From positions 2,604,001 to 2,668,000 of the forward strand of contig NC_059403.1 of NCBI RefSeq assembly GCF_905220565.1: a stretch of 64,000 nt of DNA. The letters are read 5' to 3'. Shown here one piece after another: positions 34,440 to 45,655 of the stretch. The first letter of the stretch is position 1. The number at the start of each line of letters is the position of its first letter. The position numbers and the translations under genes were made by a program. This stretch comes from Melitaea cinxia (Eukaryota; Arthropoda; Insecta; Lepidoptera; Nymphalidae). The notes under the pieces are model-generated. The model was not told where the DNA came from. It made no database searches and saw nothing but the letters and a program-made list of their open reading frames with translations.

Positions 34440-34566
34440 TCCCGACTTTAAATCTCCCGTAATTTTATTTCCTTTTATTTTCGTTGTATTCTTTTTCTTT
34501 TACAATAGGTTTCATCCTACTATCATTTTTTTCACTTTTTACCATTTTCAAAGACTAAAAGCACTG
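34440..34566. repeat. Repeat fragment shared with the Luc7l3 intron
   Basis: TTTCCTTTTATTTTCGTTGT, TTTCATCCTACTATCATTTT and GACTAAAAGCACTGTTCT match 21690-21830 in the same order. It abuts the LINE that starts at about 34568. Confidence 0.65.
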
Positions 34567-34567
34567 T

Positions 34568-36855
34568 TCTAAATATACTAATCAACAATTTTACAATGAA
34601 GTGTCTAAAGCTAATTGGGATGGGCTAATTAATCAAACAATGGATGTAAACCAAATTGTTGAAATTTTTTATTCTATTGTGTATGGGGTGATTCAATGAT
34701 TTTGTTCCTAAAAATTGCTTACTACTAATTTATCAGCACCATGGCATAATAAAACCTTTAAAAAAATAATACGTGAAAAGATCAAGATTAGAAAACGATA
34801 TAAAAAATATAAGAATTCGCTAGATGAAATACAATTAGCACTTTTGAGTAAACGCTGCAAGGAATCGGCAAAGTCATTGTACAAAAATTATATAAATTTA
34901 TTAGAATCTAATGTTAAAAGAAACCCCAAATTATTTTGGTCTTTTACGAACTCAAAAAAGTAGAGACTTGTAATCTTTTTGCGTCTCAGTTTGATGCTAC
35001 TACAATGTGAGCCGCAATAGTAGTGGTGGTAACAGCTTCGACACAGAGTCTGATTATTAGAAAAATGTTAATAACTATAGCCTAGAGTTAAATGTCCCCT
35101 TTATTACCCAACATAGTATATTAAGGAAAATAGAGTCATTAGATCGAAAAAAGGGCCCAGGGCCTGAAGGCATTCCAACAATATTTGTTGCAGCCTGTGC
35201 TAATGAGTTAATTTCTCCTCTTTTTCTGATATTTAATTGGTCCCTTCAAACAAGCGTTTTCCTATTAAATGGAAATCGGCGAATATAGTGCCTATTTACA
35301 AGTCTGACAAGGTAGAAGTTGTTTGAAACTACAGACCTATCTCAATTCTATCAGTGTTTCCCAAAATTTTTGAGGCACTTGTGTACCCTTTCATATGTAA
35401 TCATTTCGATGTCATCTTTCCGATCATCAGCATGGCTTCGTAAAATCAAGGTCAACGTGCACAAATCTAGCTCTATACACTGACTCCCTTGTTGAGGCAA
35501 TGGACAGAAATATGGAAATTGATGTCCTAAATACTGATTTCAGTACGGCATTTGACAGAATTTCGTATGACATACTTATACGAAAATTATCTGCCTATGG
35601 AATTGGTGGATCGCTTCTTTCTTGGATCAAGTCGTATTCACAACATCGTAGCTTTTATGTTGTTGTCAATGGCTACCACTCATCTTCCGACGAGATAGTT
35701 TCAGGAGTACCACAGGGTTCTCATCTTGGTCCGCTCCTGTTTGACATCTTTGTTAATGACATTCCAGGTTGCTTCTTTCACTCCATCCCATTTATGTATG
35801 CCGACGATCTGAAGATCCTTAAAACTGTTGACTTCATCGATGACGTGAAATTGTTACAAAGTGACATAGACCGTTTGGTCGTGTGGTGCCAGCTTAATAA
35901 TATGGAAATAAACACTAAAAAGTGTTATCATATGAGGTTCACAAGGAGAATTAATGCAGTCGGATCGGAGTATTATATTGGGGGGAATATGATACAAAAG
36001 ACAGATATTATTATGGACTTGGGTGTTTTGTTTGACAGGAAGTTATCCTTCACGGATCACATTGAGCATATCTCCAAAAAAGCTAATCGCATGTTAGCTT
36101 TTTTGATTCGTAATGTAAGAGTATTCAAAAATAATAGTACACGAATTATTTTTTACAATAGTTTAGTTCGAAGTTTAACTGAGTACTGTAGTGTAGGTTG
36201 GAGGCCTCATTTTGCAGTTCATACTTTGAAATTGGAGCGCATACAAAAGCGATTTGTCTCATACTTGGCATTTTGGAACAAAGTTTCAAGAGAAACGCTG
36301 TCCTATAAAAAACGATTAATTTTTTTTTAAATTGATCTCATTGGAAAACCGCAGAATTTTGCTTGATTGTTCTTTTCTTTTCAAAATTTTACAAAATGCC
36401 ATAAATTGTCCACACTTGCTTGAGAGGTTCCAATTCCGTGTGCCGAGAATTTATCCTCGAACTCCTATTACTCCGCTGTGCCCGCCCTTTCGCAAAACAA
36501 CTCTGGGTGCAAACTCATTGGTACCGAGGTTGTCCAGACTCCTTAACGGAACTAACATTGACGTCTTTGCTGACTCATTTACCAAGCTCAGACGGGAATT
36601 CTGCGAGACATGAACGAATTGTTTGTAAGATCGCTACTTCTTATGTATAATTGGTGACTGTTGATTTTTATACATTTTAAATATGTTTTTTTTTTTATAT
36701 TTGAATGTAACGCTTCTTTTTGCATGTTGTGTTCCCCTTAAGAAATTGTAACACTTAGCTGTAAAGTATTTATTAAGATTAAGTTTACGTTATTGTGTAA
36801 AAAGTGTTACTTAACAATTACTGGTGATCCTAAATAATTAAATAAAGAGGTATAC
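34568..36855 (+). mobile_element. Jockey-like LINE, 5'-truncated and frameshifted
   Basis: Pieces in order: NYQQ/FYNEVSKANWDGL region at about 34580, frame 34715-34963 (LSAPWHNKTFKKIIREKI, then NPKLFWSFTNSKK), a damaged stretch with RKKGPGPEGIPT-like coding near 35150, the RT core 35500-36330 and its end 36332-36613. The core contains FSTAFDRISYDIL, VSGVPQGSHLGPLLF and the catalytic FMYADDLKIL, then DLGVLFDRKLSFTDHI. No endonuclease is present, and several stops or frameshifts break the frame, so it is dead. The tail ends near AATTAAATAAAGAGG at 36835-36850. It is related to the fragment in the CHMP6 intron. Confidence 0.82.
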
Positions 36856-36859
36856 CTAT

Positions 36860-37445
36860 TTAATAGTCTAGTCAACAAGTGCCTTTTCAACAGTCTCCGA
36901 AAATTATGATTGAGCTGTCAGTCGATTCGGAATGGCTTCGTGATGATGTTTGAATAAAAAAAGAAGTTTCGGGGTTTAGTTTTTTGCAAATATCTCAAAA
37001 ACTAATAAAGATTTTTCAAATTTAGAAAAAGTTTCTAACTCCCGGAAATGTAAGGTAAATAAATATACGCGAGCGCAAGCGAAGTAGGTTTGATTAATTA
37101 AAACAACGATGAACTGCCTATTAATAAATTGTTATTGTACCTTTAAATTTTGGTATAATTATTGAAATATAAAGACCATGAAAAGTTATTCTGGAATCGA
37201 TTCCAACAGGCTTTAATGTACTTACGAACAAAATTAATTAGAAGGGATTTTTGGTAATTATTTTGCTCTGCTACTATCGATTATATTGTGTCCAAATTAA
37301 TTTCCTTGCTGATATAAAATTGATCAGCCTTTTTATTGAAAATTTAATATTACTATGTATACATTATTTTATAACGACTAGCGTGTTTTTCGTAGTATCG
37401 TAATCATCACGTATTCGTGTTCTTTCGTGGAAGTTTATAAATAAT
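36860..37445. other. Non-coding stretch, nothing recognised
   Basis: AT-rich; the phrase ACGCGAGCGCAAGCGAAGTA at 37068 may be a fragment of a Helitron-type repeat, but borders are not visible. Confidence 0.35.
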
Positions 37446-37447
37446 CG

Positions 37448-37684
37448 CTTCAGGCTGTAATATCCCACTACTGGGCATAATAGTAGTGGGGAACCCACCT
37501 CGAGTGAGAAAGAGATGAATGACAGAAAGAATAAGTATGCGGCATGAAAGTACGAGAGGCATGAAAGCGAGAACTGGTATGAAAGAGTAAATAGCAAACA
37601 ACGTGCTCTGACCACTATATCGGAGGTATACAAAAAAAATAAAAAAATAAAAAACTACAGAGCATAGGCCCATGTAGGAGAAGG
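37448..37684 (-). repeat. SINE A tail interrupted by a 182-bp insertion
   Basis: CTTCAGGCTGTAATATCCCA and CTACTGGGCATA match the SINE tail at 50548; the match resumes with GCATAGGCCCATGTAGGAGA at 37662. The intervening 37480-37661 is flanked by GCATA on both sides (37475-37479, 37662-37666), consistent with a 5-bp target duplication. Confidence 0.6.
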
Positions 37685-37904
37685 ATAGTAAATTATACAG
37701 AAAAAAATGTTTAAAATTAAATTAAATAGGTACTGTTATTAGTTACGAAGTACAATTTTTTTATTTTTTAAGACAAGCAACGATAACGACAACCTAATTA
37801 TATCATTTGACAGCTTAAATAGTATCAAATTAATTTAAACTAAAACATTGGTTGCCTGTAAATCGGATTGCGGACAATAGTTTAACGTGAGAACGTCATA
37901 ACAA

Positions 37905-38035
37905 AACATCTCGGACGCATAGACCAATCGACTGGAAGAGAGATAGATGCGGCGCAAGCGTACGATGAGCGTAACGGGACAACGAGTCATCCTTTTTCGT
38001 GCATGCAGCCGGCGTTTTATCAGACGTTGTCGCGT
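37905..38035 (+). repeat. Repeat shared with 43785-43925
   Basis: TTTTTCGTGCATGCAGCCGG followed by CGTT (about 37997) matches the reverse complement of ACCGGCTGCACGCACGAAAA at 43797. The neighbouring GCGCAAGCG and CGATAGA-type phrases also recur. Class unknown. Confidence 0.5.
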
Positions 38036-38039
38036 CAAG

Positions 38040-38685
38040 AAATATTGAAGCAAAAGATTTCAAAAACTTCTAAAACGTACAAAATAATAGTAATAGTAAC
38101 ATTAAACGCAGATTGTCTGGTATTTAATTAATTGTATACTTTTGTTGAGACACGTTTCTATAGTCTCGTTTTATTTTCAACAACTTTTACTTCGTCGAGC
38201 ATCTTCGTATAGCCCAATGTGTGACTACCTAATCCATTACCGGGTAGGTTCAGTGTATACCTAACTTGTATTAGTTAAATAAAAGATAGTGTAGAAAATA
38301 TTATGTTGTTAATTTTATGTGTTAATAAACATGGTTCTAGTGTGAACTGAAAGGTACGCATGTGAGATCTAATCGTGTTATGGAGTTTTGGCACAAGATA
38401 AAAAAAAAAATAGTACAATTAAACAACCGTTACTTTCTTATTCAAATTCGCGACGAGCGTTTATTATCTGAACTTTTTGAAGTGAAACTTTTTTAGGCGC
38501 ATGAGGGTAAAATTTATACGGATAAAACGGCAACCTATTTGTCGATGGCGCTGGAACGGAAATCTAAAGATTTAGATTTGTATAAATATAAACGAGACTT
38601 AAAAATTAGTTTGCCAAAGAAGTTTAACTTCTGACATGTGTACTTTGTGCAAACGTACTTTTTATAGACTAGACGATGAAGTCAT
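38040..38685. other. Non-coding stretch, nothing recognised
   Basis: No exon, RNA gene or known repeat identified. Confidence 0.35.
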
Positions 38686-38687
38686 CT

Positions 38688-38875
38688 ATACTAATATTAC
38701 AAATCTAAAGATTTGTTTATTTGTAGAACGCGCTAATCTAAGAAACTGCTGGTTTATATTGAAAATTTTTTTTTGGGTTGAATAGTCCATTTACTGAGGA
38801 ATATAAAATTTTAGTACATTTTATCTCAAATTTACGCGGTCGAAACCAAACCGTGGGGCACGGTTAGTTATATTT
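38688..38875 (+). repeat. Helitron-like repeat fragment
   Basis: TCTATACTAATATTACAAAT, GAACGCGCTAATCTAAGAAA and CTGCTGG are phrases of a common lepidopteran Helitron-type repeat (remembered). No CTAG end is visible at the expected place, so the copy is truncated. A short related start lies at 48181. Confidence 0.5.
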
Positions 38876-38879
38876 AAAA

Positions 38880-39715
38880 AAATTAACGCTGGTAGTCTAG
38901 CGATAGTATTATATTATCACATTGTCGCAAAATTTTGCTATTCCTACAAGAAATTAACATCAGTATGATGTTAAGGTATAGATAATAAGAAATATTTTAT
39001 TAATTTCGAGAAATAAATATGAAACGGAAATGATTTAAATGAACTAAAAAATGTATAGTTACATAATGTGAATTGCCTGTAAATAAAATTCAATTATACT
39101 TCAGAGAAATTTAACATAAAACTTCCAGTCATAATTCTAGGTCAAAATCTAAGTTCTTCATCGATTGAATTCGCAGGCTTACTTAAATCACGGCGAGGTT
39201 CTTTTTCGAGTCACTTGTGGTTTGAACAAAGGACGGGATCAGCGTTTAGCTACGAGGTCGGTCAACGTAAGCTTCTTAATCGTTAAGCCTCCTTTGATCT
39301 TTAGAATTTCGACATAAAATTTCGCTGAAATTATATATTATTATAATAGTTATACAAATATAATAATCAACTGAATGAAAAATATGGCATATGAAGTATG
39401 AATAAAAAGTATTTTTATGCCTATTAGGTTTTTACACCACAATTAGTTAGGGTGAGTTGTAATATTGAAATACCGTATATATATTATATAATAAACAAAC
39501 AAGCGTATGATGAAGACATTTCTTTATTAACATTCCTTGCTTGAGAGATCAGTCAGACAGGAGAGAGAGAAAGATGAGAAAAGATGAGATGAGAGCTAGT
39601 ATGACATATTTGTTAACATAGTCTTTAATTTTTTTTTACTTCAAGACCTTGAAAATAATAATAAAAGAAAAATACTTGATCTACTTAAAAAAAAATCGTT
39701 CACATAATTTTAACG
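38880..39715. other. Non-coding stretch, nothing recognised
   Basis: AT-rich; a GA-rich patch lies at about 39560-39600. No gene or repeat border seen. Confidence 0.35.
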
Positions 39716-39721
39716 TTTCAA

Positions 39722-39792
39722 GATTTTTTAGCAATTAAAAAAAATACAGTCGAATTGAGAACTTCCTCCTTTTTTGAAGTCAGTTAAAAAGG
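39722..39792 (+). repeat. ACCGACTTC repeat, right-end fragment
   Basis: CAGTCGAATTGAGAACTTCC and TCCTTTTTTGAAGTCAGTTA match the right end of the full copy at 1321-1926. Confidence 0.7.
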
Positions 39793-40659
39793 GGTTTATG
39801 CAATTCACTCTAGATTTAAAGTAATGATGAACCAAACTAACTACAACTAAAACTAAAAAAATTAAAAAACTACACAAGAAAAATACTTGTGTTTCAAAAA
39901 AAAAACTGCATAAATGTATTTTTTGCGACATTTCAAATTTGAGGATGTAGGGACCAAACGGGTAAGTTTGGATTCAGTGCATTGAAATACATAACCTTAG
40001 ATGGGTCTGGTCAAAGTTACAAAGCACTGTTTTTGTGGGGCGTGTTATTTATTTGCTTTTCAAAGAACGACAGACGCAATACCTTACAATTAAATTTAAC
40101 GAAGATTAACTAAATTCACCAAAATATTTAAACGATCTAATTTGTTCGTGATTAATATTTTCATCGCAAATTTTGAACAATTTAATTTAGACGTTACAAC
40201 TGTTTCATTAAATTCCTCAACATAGTTGTTATTTTGTAAAAGCAAATACTCGCAAGAAAAATCAACATTCCAATAATATTTACTAAAACGTAACTTTCAA
40301 TTGCAACAATTGAATATTTCACCGTTAAAAGTTTAGGGCTAGTCAAACTTTGCCAGACTCAGTGTACGTTATGTGAAAACGTTCAACAGGTATGAAGCAA
40401 AACTGAGCTTTGTTATTTCAGGTTTACACTAAATAAACACAGTCAGTAATATGTCAGTTTATGATTTATATTTGTAGCCTATGTAAACATTAACGTTATT
40501 ATTATGCTAGTGATAATTTAGATTATAACTATATATATTATAATTTAAATATATTTATATTATAAAAATTAAAATAAATTTATTATTATTAAAAATTTAT
40601 TATTAACTTTATTATTATAAAGCGATTCAGATAATAGTATTTATACAAGTAATAAGCGG

Positions 40660-40728
40660 ATAGGTTGTTGGACCTATATCCAGCAGTGGACTGTAATAGG
40701 CTGAACTGACTGAACTGACATCACCACT
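40660..40728 (+). mobile_element. RTE 3'-end fragment
   Basis: TGGACCTATATCCAGCAGTG and GACTGTAATAGGCTGAA match the RTE 3' terminus, followed by a short CTGAACTGA tail duplication. Confidence 0.65.
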
Positions 40729-40729
40729 T

Positions 40730-42555
40730 CAAAAACTTTATTTGTCTACGAATACCATTATTTCTGTTTCGATCTCCATGGTTAGCTGTGAGATTTGGTT
40801 AGACACCTCTTCTCAGATTCGCATGTCGTCAGTATTAACAAACATTGGCCAAAGAATTTTGAGTTGAGTTACTGATGTATTATGAATGAAAAGACGTATT
40901 TTTTTGGGATATCTTCTTATTCATTGACAGTTTTATTGAAATTGCCTCTGTAAATTCCCTTCTAAATATTTTTTCAATAAAGTTATTGTTTATTATGTTC
41001 ACAAGTAATTAATATATGCGCCCAATAATAATTTCTGATGGATGGATTCTAATTATCAACGTAGTTGGTGCGAAGAGTGGTAGGTGACCTAGTTTTATTT
41101 TAGTAACATATTCCATTTCCATTAGCTAATCATTGCGCTATAAGACTATTTGTAGATTTAATACGAACCAACGCTTATGAGGGTAGGATTGAAAAGATGA
41201 AAGGGGCCACGCAAATATTAGTTCCCGTTTCTAACTTCTGGGGCGTTCGCAAACAACGGTAAGGGTCAGATCAGTACACAAAGGACTTAGCATTAAATAG
41301 TAATACGATAGTATAAAATATCTGCTATTCATATTTTAGAAACCCCTCGAATATAACAATGAAAATAATAATTTTGAGGATTTTTTATTTTCGTGTGTAT
41401 GATGTTTAATTAAAATTTTTCTTTTCTGTGTTTAAATATTCTATTTCAGGGCATTATTTACCATTACTTAAGTCTTTTCTTGGGATACCTCTTTTAAAAG
41501 ACGAAAGTACATCAGATTGCGTCCCGGAGCCACCATTAGTCTCGATAAATTGACAGCTTAGACCTTTATTTACGAAAAATATTGGTACATCTTTTGTTCC
41601 AAGAAAAAATAAAAGTTATTAGGGACGTTAATAAAACATTGGATATCAAATTTAGTAAATGAAGACTAATTCTAAGTTTGTTGATAATTATGTTAAGTAA
41701 TTTATAAACTTAAATGTCTAATAGTATATGAATAATTTTATCATACAAATATATTTCTTTTTAAATCACAGACATTAATATATTGTAAAAAGACTAATGA
41801 ATGCGGATCTTAGGCTTTATATAGATCTTTAGCTTTATTAGTTTAGGTTTGTTTAGAATATATTGAAATATAAATTGAGTTTAATTTTTATGGAGAAAAC
41901 AAAGAAAACAGAATACATTCTATAATCAAAATGGTAGCATAACCGTTAAAGGTTAGTGCGAGCACAGATTGCGATCTAGTACGGCGTGCCAACCAATCAC
42001 CCAAGCGCAACTTAATAAAATCGTTATAAACTGAAATTCGAGTAACGTCATTAAAAAGCACCCAATTAATCATTAATTAAATTTAATAAACTTTAAGTTG
42101 TAATAATGTGTTAAAAAAATCAGCATTTTATTAAAATGTTACTTAATTAATAAAGATTTATTTGAATTTTATTCCGTTTAATGTAGCCTAAGCAAGGAAG
42201 TTATATGTGGGTATAAATTCTTGAACCTTAGTCGTTTCACAGTTTACGAAAATTTAATCAATGCCAGTGTTTGTGTGGTTAGTGCACCTCCATCACATGA
42301 GCAACTAAAGGAATTGTGGTTCGTAACCCACTACACAACTTTTATGTACTGGTACAACAACAACGAAAAAAACTTTTTAAATTTATGTCGACAAGTACCA
42401 CACAATCAATACGCATTTTAGAGATAATTTAAAAAAATACTTGTTAGGTCGTGTTCAAATTTAAATGAAATGACATGGCAAGCACCAGCTTCTGAGAAAG
42501 AAATAATCATAAAAATCGATACACCTATAAAAATATATGAGATAACACACTTAAT
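40730..42555. other. Gene-free stretch, nothing recognised
   Basis: Two short open frames (41888-42073 minus, 42221-42421 plus) carry no family signature. Composition matches neighbouring non-coding DNA. Confidence 0.4.
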
Positions 42556-42559
42556 AACT

Positions 42560-43262
42560 GTGACTGGCAAACGAAAAAAAACCGACTTCAATCACATCGA
42601 CAAGTAATACAACGTAGGTCGACGAAAAAATAGTCAAATAAATACGCATTATCACAGATTGTGATGTGCTGTGTGGCTACGGCACTAAAGAATTTAGCCT
42701 CCCCCTCTCTTCCCGTGGGTGTCGTAAGAGGCGACTAAGGGATAACAAGGTTCCACAACCATCTTGGAACTTAAGAAGCCAACCGATGGCGGGATAACCA
42801 TCCAACTGCTGGCTTTGAAATACACAGGCCGAAGACGGGCAGCAGCGTCTTTGGTGCGACAAAGCCAGTACTGCGGTCACCAACCCGCCTGCCCAGCGTG
42901 GTGACTATGGGCAAAACACACGAGTTCACGTTATTTTTGGCGTAAACTTGTGGAGGCCTTTGTCCAGCAGTGGACTGCATAGGCTGTAATGTATCACAGA
43001 TTACTCCAAAAGTTGTAATCAGATCTCGATGAAATTTACATGTAACCACATGATAAATAAACATCGGCTTTCGATTAAATTAAAAATCATCAAAATCGGT
43101 GCACCCAGTAAAACGTTATACGAATTTTCGAGGGTTTACCTCGATTTCTATTCATCATCAGATCCTGGTTTCCTTATCATGGTACCATACTTGGGATATC
43201 TCCTTTCCAACAAAGAATTATCGGACGAATTGAGTGACTTCCTCCTTTTTTGAAATCGGTAA
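42560..43262 (+). repeat. ACCGACTTC repeat interrupted by a short RTE derivative
   Basis: Left part 42565-42660 (CGAAAAAAAACCGACTTCAA, GTAATACAACGTAGG); right part 43003-43262 (GTAATCAGATCTCGATGAAA to CCTCCTTTTTTGAAATCGGT). Joining the two parts and removing one copy of TATCACAGATT restores the usual order seen at 31730-31760. Confidence 0.85.
42661..42991 (+). mobile_element. Short RTE derivative, full length, with 11-bp target duplication
   Basis: The exact 11-bp direct repeat TATCACAGATT flanks it (42650-42660, 42992-43002). The 5' half (GTGGCTACGGCACTAAAGAA, CGTGGGTGTCGTAAGAGGCG, CATCCAACTGCTGGCTTTGA, GTGGTGACTATGGGCAAAA) matches the 5' region of the long RTE at 16990-16687; the last about 60 bp (AACTTGTGGAGGCC, TCCAGCAGTGGACTG) match its 3' end at about 13795-13740. 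331 bp, no functional ORF. Confidence 0.9.
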
Positions 43263-43568
43263 AAAAATACAGATGAATGATATTATAACAAATATACACA
43301 TTGTTTTATATGTATAAAAATTATAAAACATTCTCTCGGTGATACGTTTTGCGTGTAATGCCGTGTGCACAATTTCCATGTTAACCAGTTTAATAAGTTT
43401 CACTAGGACTCTAAATATACTTATTTTATTTCAAAATGTACCGTTATGTTACATTATTTTACCATTTTTTAGATTTATCGTTATGTTATATTTATAGAAA
43501 GAAGAGTTTTTATTTTTTGTTGGACATTGAGATAAAGTTTTTGTTTTTGACGTTATAACATCTTATAA

Positions 43569-43774
43569 GCCGACCGGTGGCAGGATAACCATCTAACTGC
43601 TGGCTTTAAAATACACAGGCCGAAGACGGGCAGCAGCGACAAAGCCAGTTCTGCGGTCGCCAACCCGCCTGCCCAGCGTGGTGACTATGGGCAAAACACA
43701 TGAGTTCACGTTATTTTTGGAGTAAACTTGTGGAGGCCTATGTCCAGCAGTGGACTGTATAGGCTGTAATGATG
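43569..43774 (+). mobile_element. Short RTE derivative, 5'-truncated, with 12-bp target duplication
   Basis: Flanked by AACATCTTATAA at 43557-43568 and 43775-43786. Same internal fusion of RTE 5' region and 3' end as the copy at 42661, starting at the ACCGGTGGCAGGATAACCAT block. Confidence 0.9.
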
Positions 43775-43784
43775 AACATCTTAT

Positions 43785-43930
43785 AAATCGATGAACACCG
43801 GCTGCACGCACGAAAAAGTGTTACGTTCCATCTGAGCCTGAGCGTGCAACCGAGAGCGCGGAACAAGCGATAGAGGGGCACGATCAGCGCAAGCGTTGGC
43901 TTGTGAGCTCGTGACACTTTTCTCACGTTA
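43785..43930 (-). repeat. Repeat shared with 37905-38035
   Basis: Contains ACCGGCTGCACGCACGAAAA and AAGTGTTACGTTCC; the reverse complement matches the 38000 region. GC-richer than its surroundings; no gene recognised. Confidence 0.45.
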
Positions 43931-44274
43931 CGTCAGAGCTAGCAGTTCGAAATAATTCAGTGATAATCTAGGCATGAGAGTGACCGTGCGTACGGTTAGC
44001 AAACAAAAATTCATTAATTCAAGTTGTGGATTTCACCCATTTCAATATTTTAAGTATTTTTTTTTCTTTACTTGTTAGGAGTGGACAAAATAAAAAAATA
44101 AACAACATAGTTAAAGTAACTACTGACTTACATTAGTAATAATAAATAGTTACAGGTAGAAAATGTTATTTGTTTCTTGTAATGCTTCTCTGTTGTTTCC
44201 AATTTTTCTCCATTTGCTGCCTAATTTCTTTGGTATCAAACGTAATGTGTCTAAGCATCCATAAAACCCAATCT

Positions 44275-44708
44275 TTTTAACCGACTTCAAAAAAGGAGGA
44301 GGTTACTCAATTCGACCGTATATGTTTTTTTAATGTATGTTCGGGGATAACTCCGTCGTTTATGGACCGATTTTGATAAAAATTTTTTGTTGGAAAGGAG
44401 ATATCCCTAATTTGGTACCATGATAAGAAAACCAGGATCTGATGATGAGAAATCGAGACCCCAGAGAAATCGAGGGAAACTCTCTAAAACCCGCATAACT
44501 TTTTACTGGGTGTACCGATTTTGATGATTTTAATTTAATCGAAAGCCGATGTTTATCATGTGGTCATATTTAAATTTCATCGAGATCTGATTACAACTTT
44601 TGGAGTAACCTTTGATAATGCGTATTTACTTGACATTTTTTTTTTGTCTACCTAACCTACGTTGTATTACTTGTCGAAATAATTGAAGTCGGTTTTTCTT
44701 CGTTTACC
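44275..44708 (-). repeat. ACCGACTTC repeat, reverse copy
   Basis: Opens AACCGACTTCAAAAAAGGAG (the family's right end reversed) and closes with GTTGTATTACTTGTCGAAAT and TTGAAGTCGGTTTTTCTTCG. Two internal ACCGATTTTGAT blocks show that it holds two of the 142-bp units. Confidence 0.8.
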
Positions 44709-44759
44709 TGCAAATACAATTATCTCTCAAAACGGATCGCGATTTTGGCAATGTTGGTA

Positions 44760-45070
44760 TTTGCTTTTCCAAACTGGAAATTTTACGCAATAGTACGAAT
44801 AATTTCAAGGTTCATGTTGTCTTAATCAAATTTATTATTTCTCTCACGTCGTTTTTTGTTTTTAAAACTTGCAGAAGAAGATGGCAGCTCTTTTTTTTCT
44901 TTTAAAATTGTAGTTACAGTTCGTTCACTGATCCCTGTAGCTTCAGCGGTACGTTTCTATATATTAGCCATAGAACACAAATCACAATTGTGCATATTGT
45001 TCGCTTTCATAAAATTATACTCTTCTTGAAGAAAGTGGTACGCATCATTAATGTTGAGAGTATATTTATT
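44760..45070 (-). pseudogene. Relic of a Tc1/mariner-like transposase, helix-turn-helix part
   Basis: The minus strand near 44950 reads KRTAEATGISERTVTTILKE, a helix-turn-helix as in many insect DDE transposase N-termini, followed by a basic KNKKRRER stretch and NMNLEIIRTIA. Upstream, in the same frame, NDAYHFLQEEYNFM fits the preceding helix. Stops interrupt the frame, and no DDE catalytic part is present; the repeat at 44275-44708 begins where it would continue. Confidence 0.6.
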
Positions 45071-45315
45071 GCGCAGTCCTTATCTTTCTCGTAATATATA
45101 AAGTCAGTAAAACTATGAAGTTCAATTTAGTTATGCATCATGATTTACTGACTCCAGTTATGCTTTGAGTTAAATCCATTAATATTCTAGTTTTGGTCTG
45201 GCGCAGAAACTTATTAGTTAATATCTTAAGATGGAATGTTTGATGACAAATGCCGTTTTCCACGGAATTTGAATCTTTCTTTAAACTTTGAATAATATTG
45301 TTGACTTTCTATTTT

Positions 45316-45554
45316 CTTTCATCATCATCATTCCAGCCTATTGCAGTCCACTGCTGGATATAGGCCTCCACAGGTTCGCTCCAAAAATGCGTGAACTCAT
45401 GAGTGTTGCCCATAGTCACCACGCTGGGCAGGCGGTTTGGTGATCGCAGGGCTGGCTTTGTCGCACCTAAGACGCTGCTGCCCGTCTTCGGCCTATGTGT
45501 TTCAAAGCCAGCGGTTAGATGGTTATCCCGCCATCGGTCGGCTTCTTAAGTTCC
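45316..45554 (-). mobile_element. Short RTE derivative, 5'-truncated, with 9-bp target duplication
   Basis: Flanked by TTCTATTTT (45307-45315, 45555-45563). It has a (CAT)n tail, then the RTE 3' end (CAGTCCACTGCTGGATATAG) fused to the 5' region (CCCATAGTCACCACGCTGGG, TTTCAAAGCCAGCGGTTAGA). Confidence 0.9.
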
Positions 45555-45593
45555 TTCTATTTTGTTTAAATATTATTTATTAATGTTGATTTG

Positions 45594-45655
45594 ATTATTT
45601 AATTTACGTTGTATTACTTTACGATATAATTGAAGTCGGGTTTTCTTCGTTTTTA
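45594..45655 (-). repeat. ACCGACTTC repeat fragment, reverse
   Basis: ACGTTGTATTACTTTACGAT and AATTGAAGTCGGGTTTTCTT match only the left end of the family. Confidence 0.6.

Noticed and set aside
42221..42421. 66-codon plus-strand frame
   Set aside because: No family signature or flanking splice or promoter signals; likely chance.
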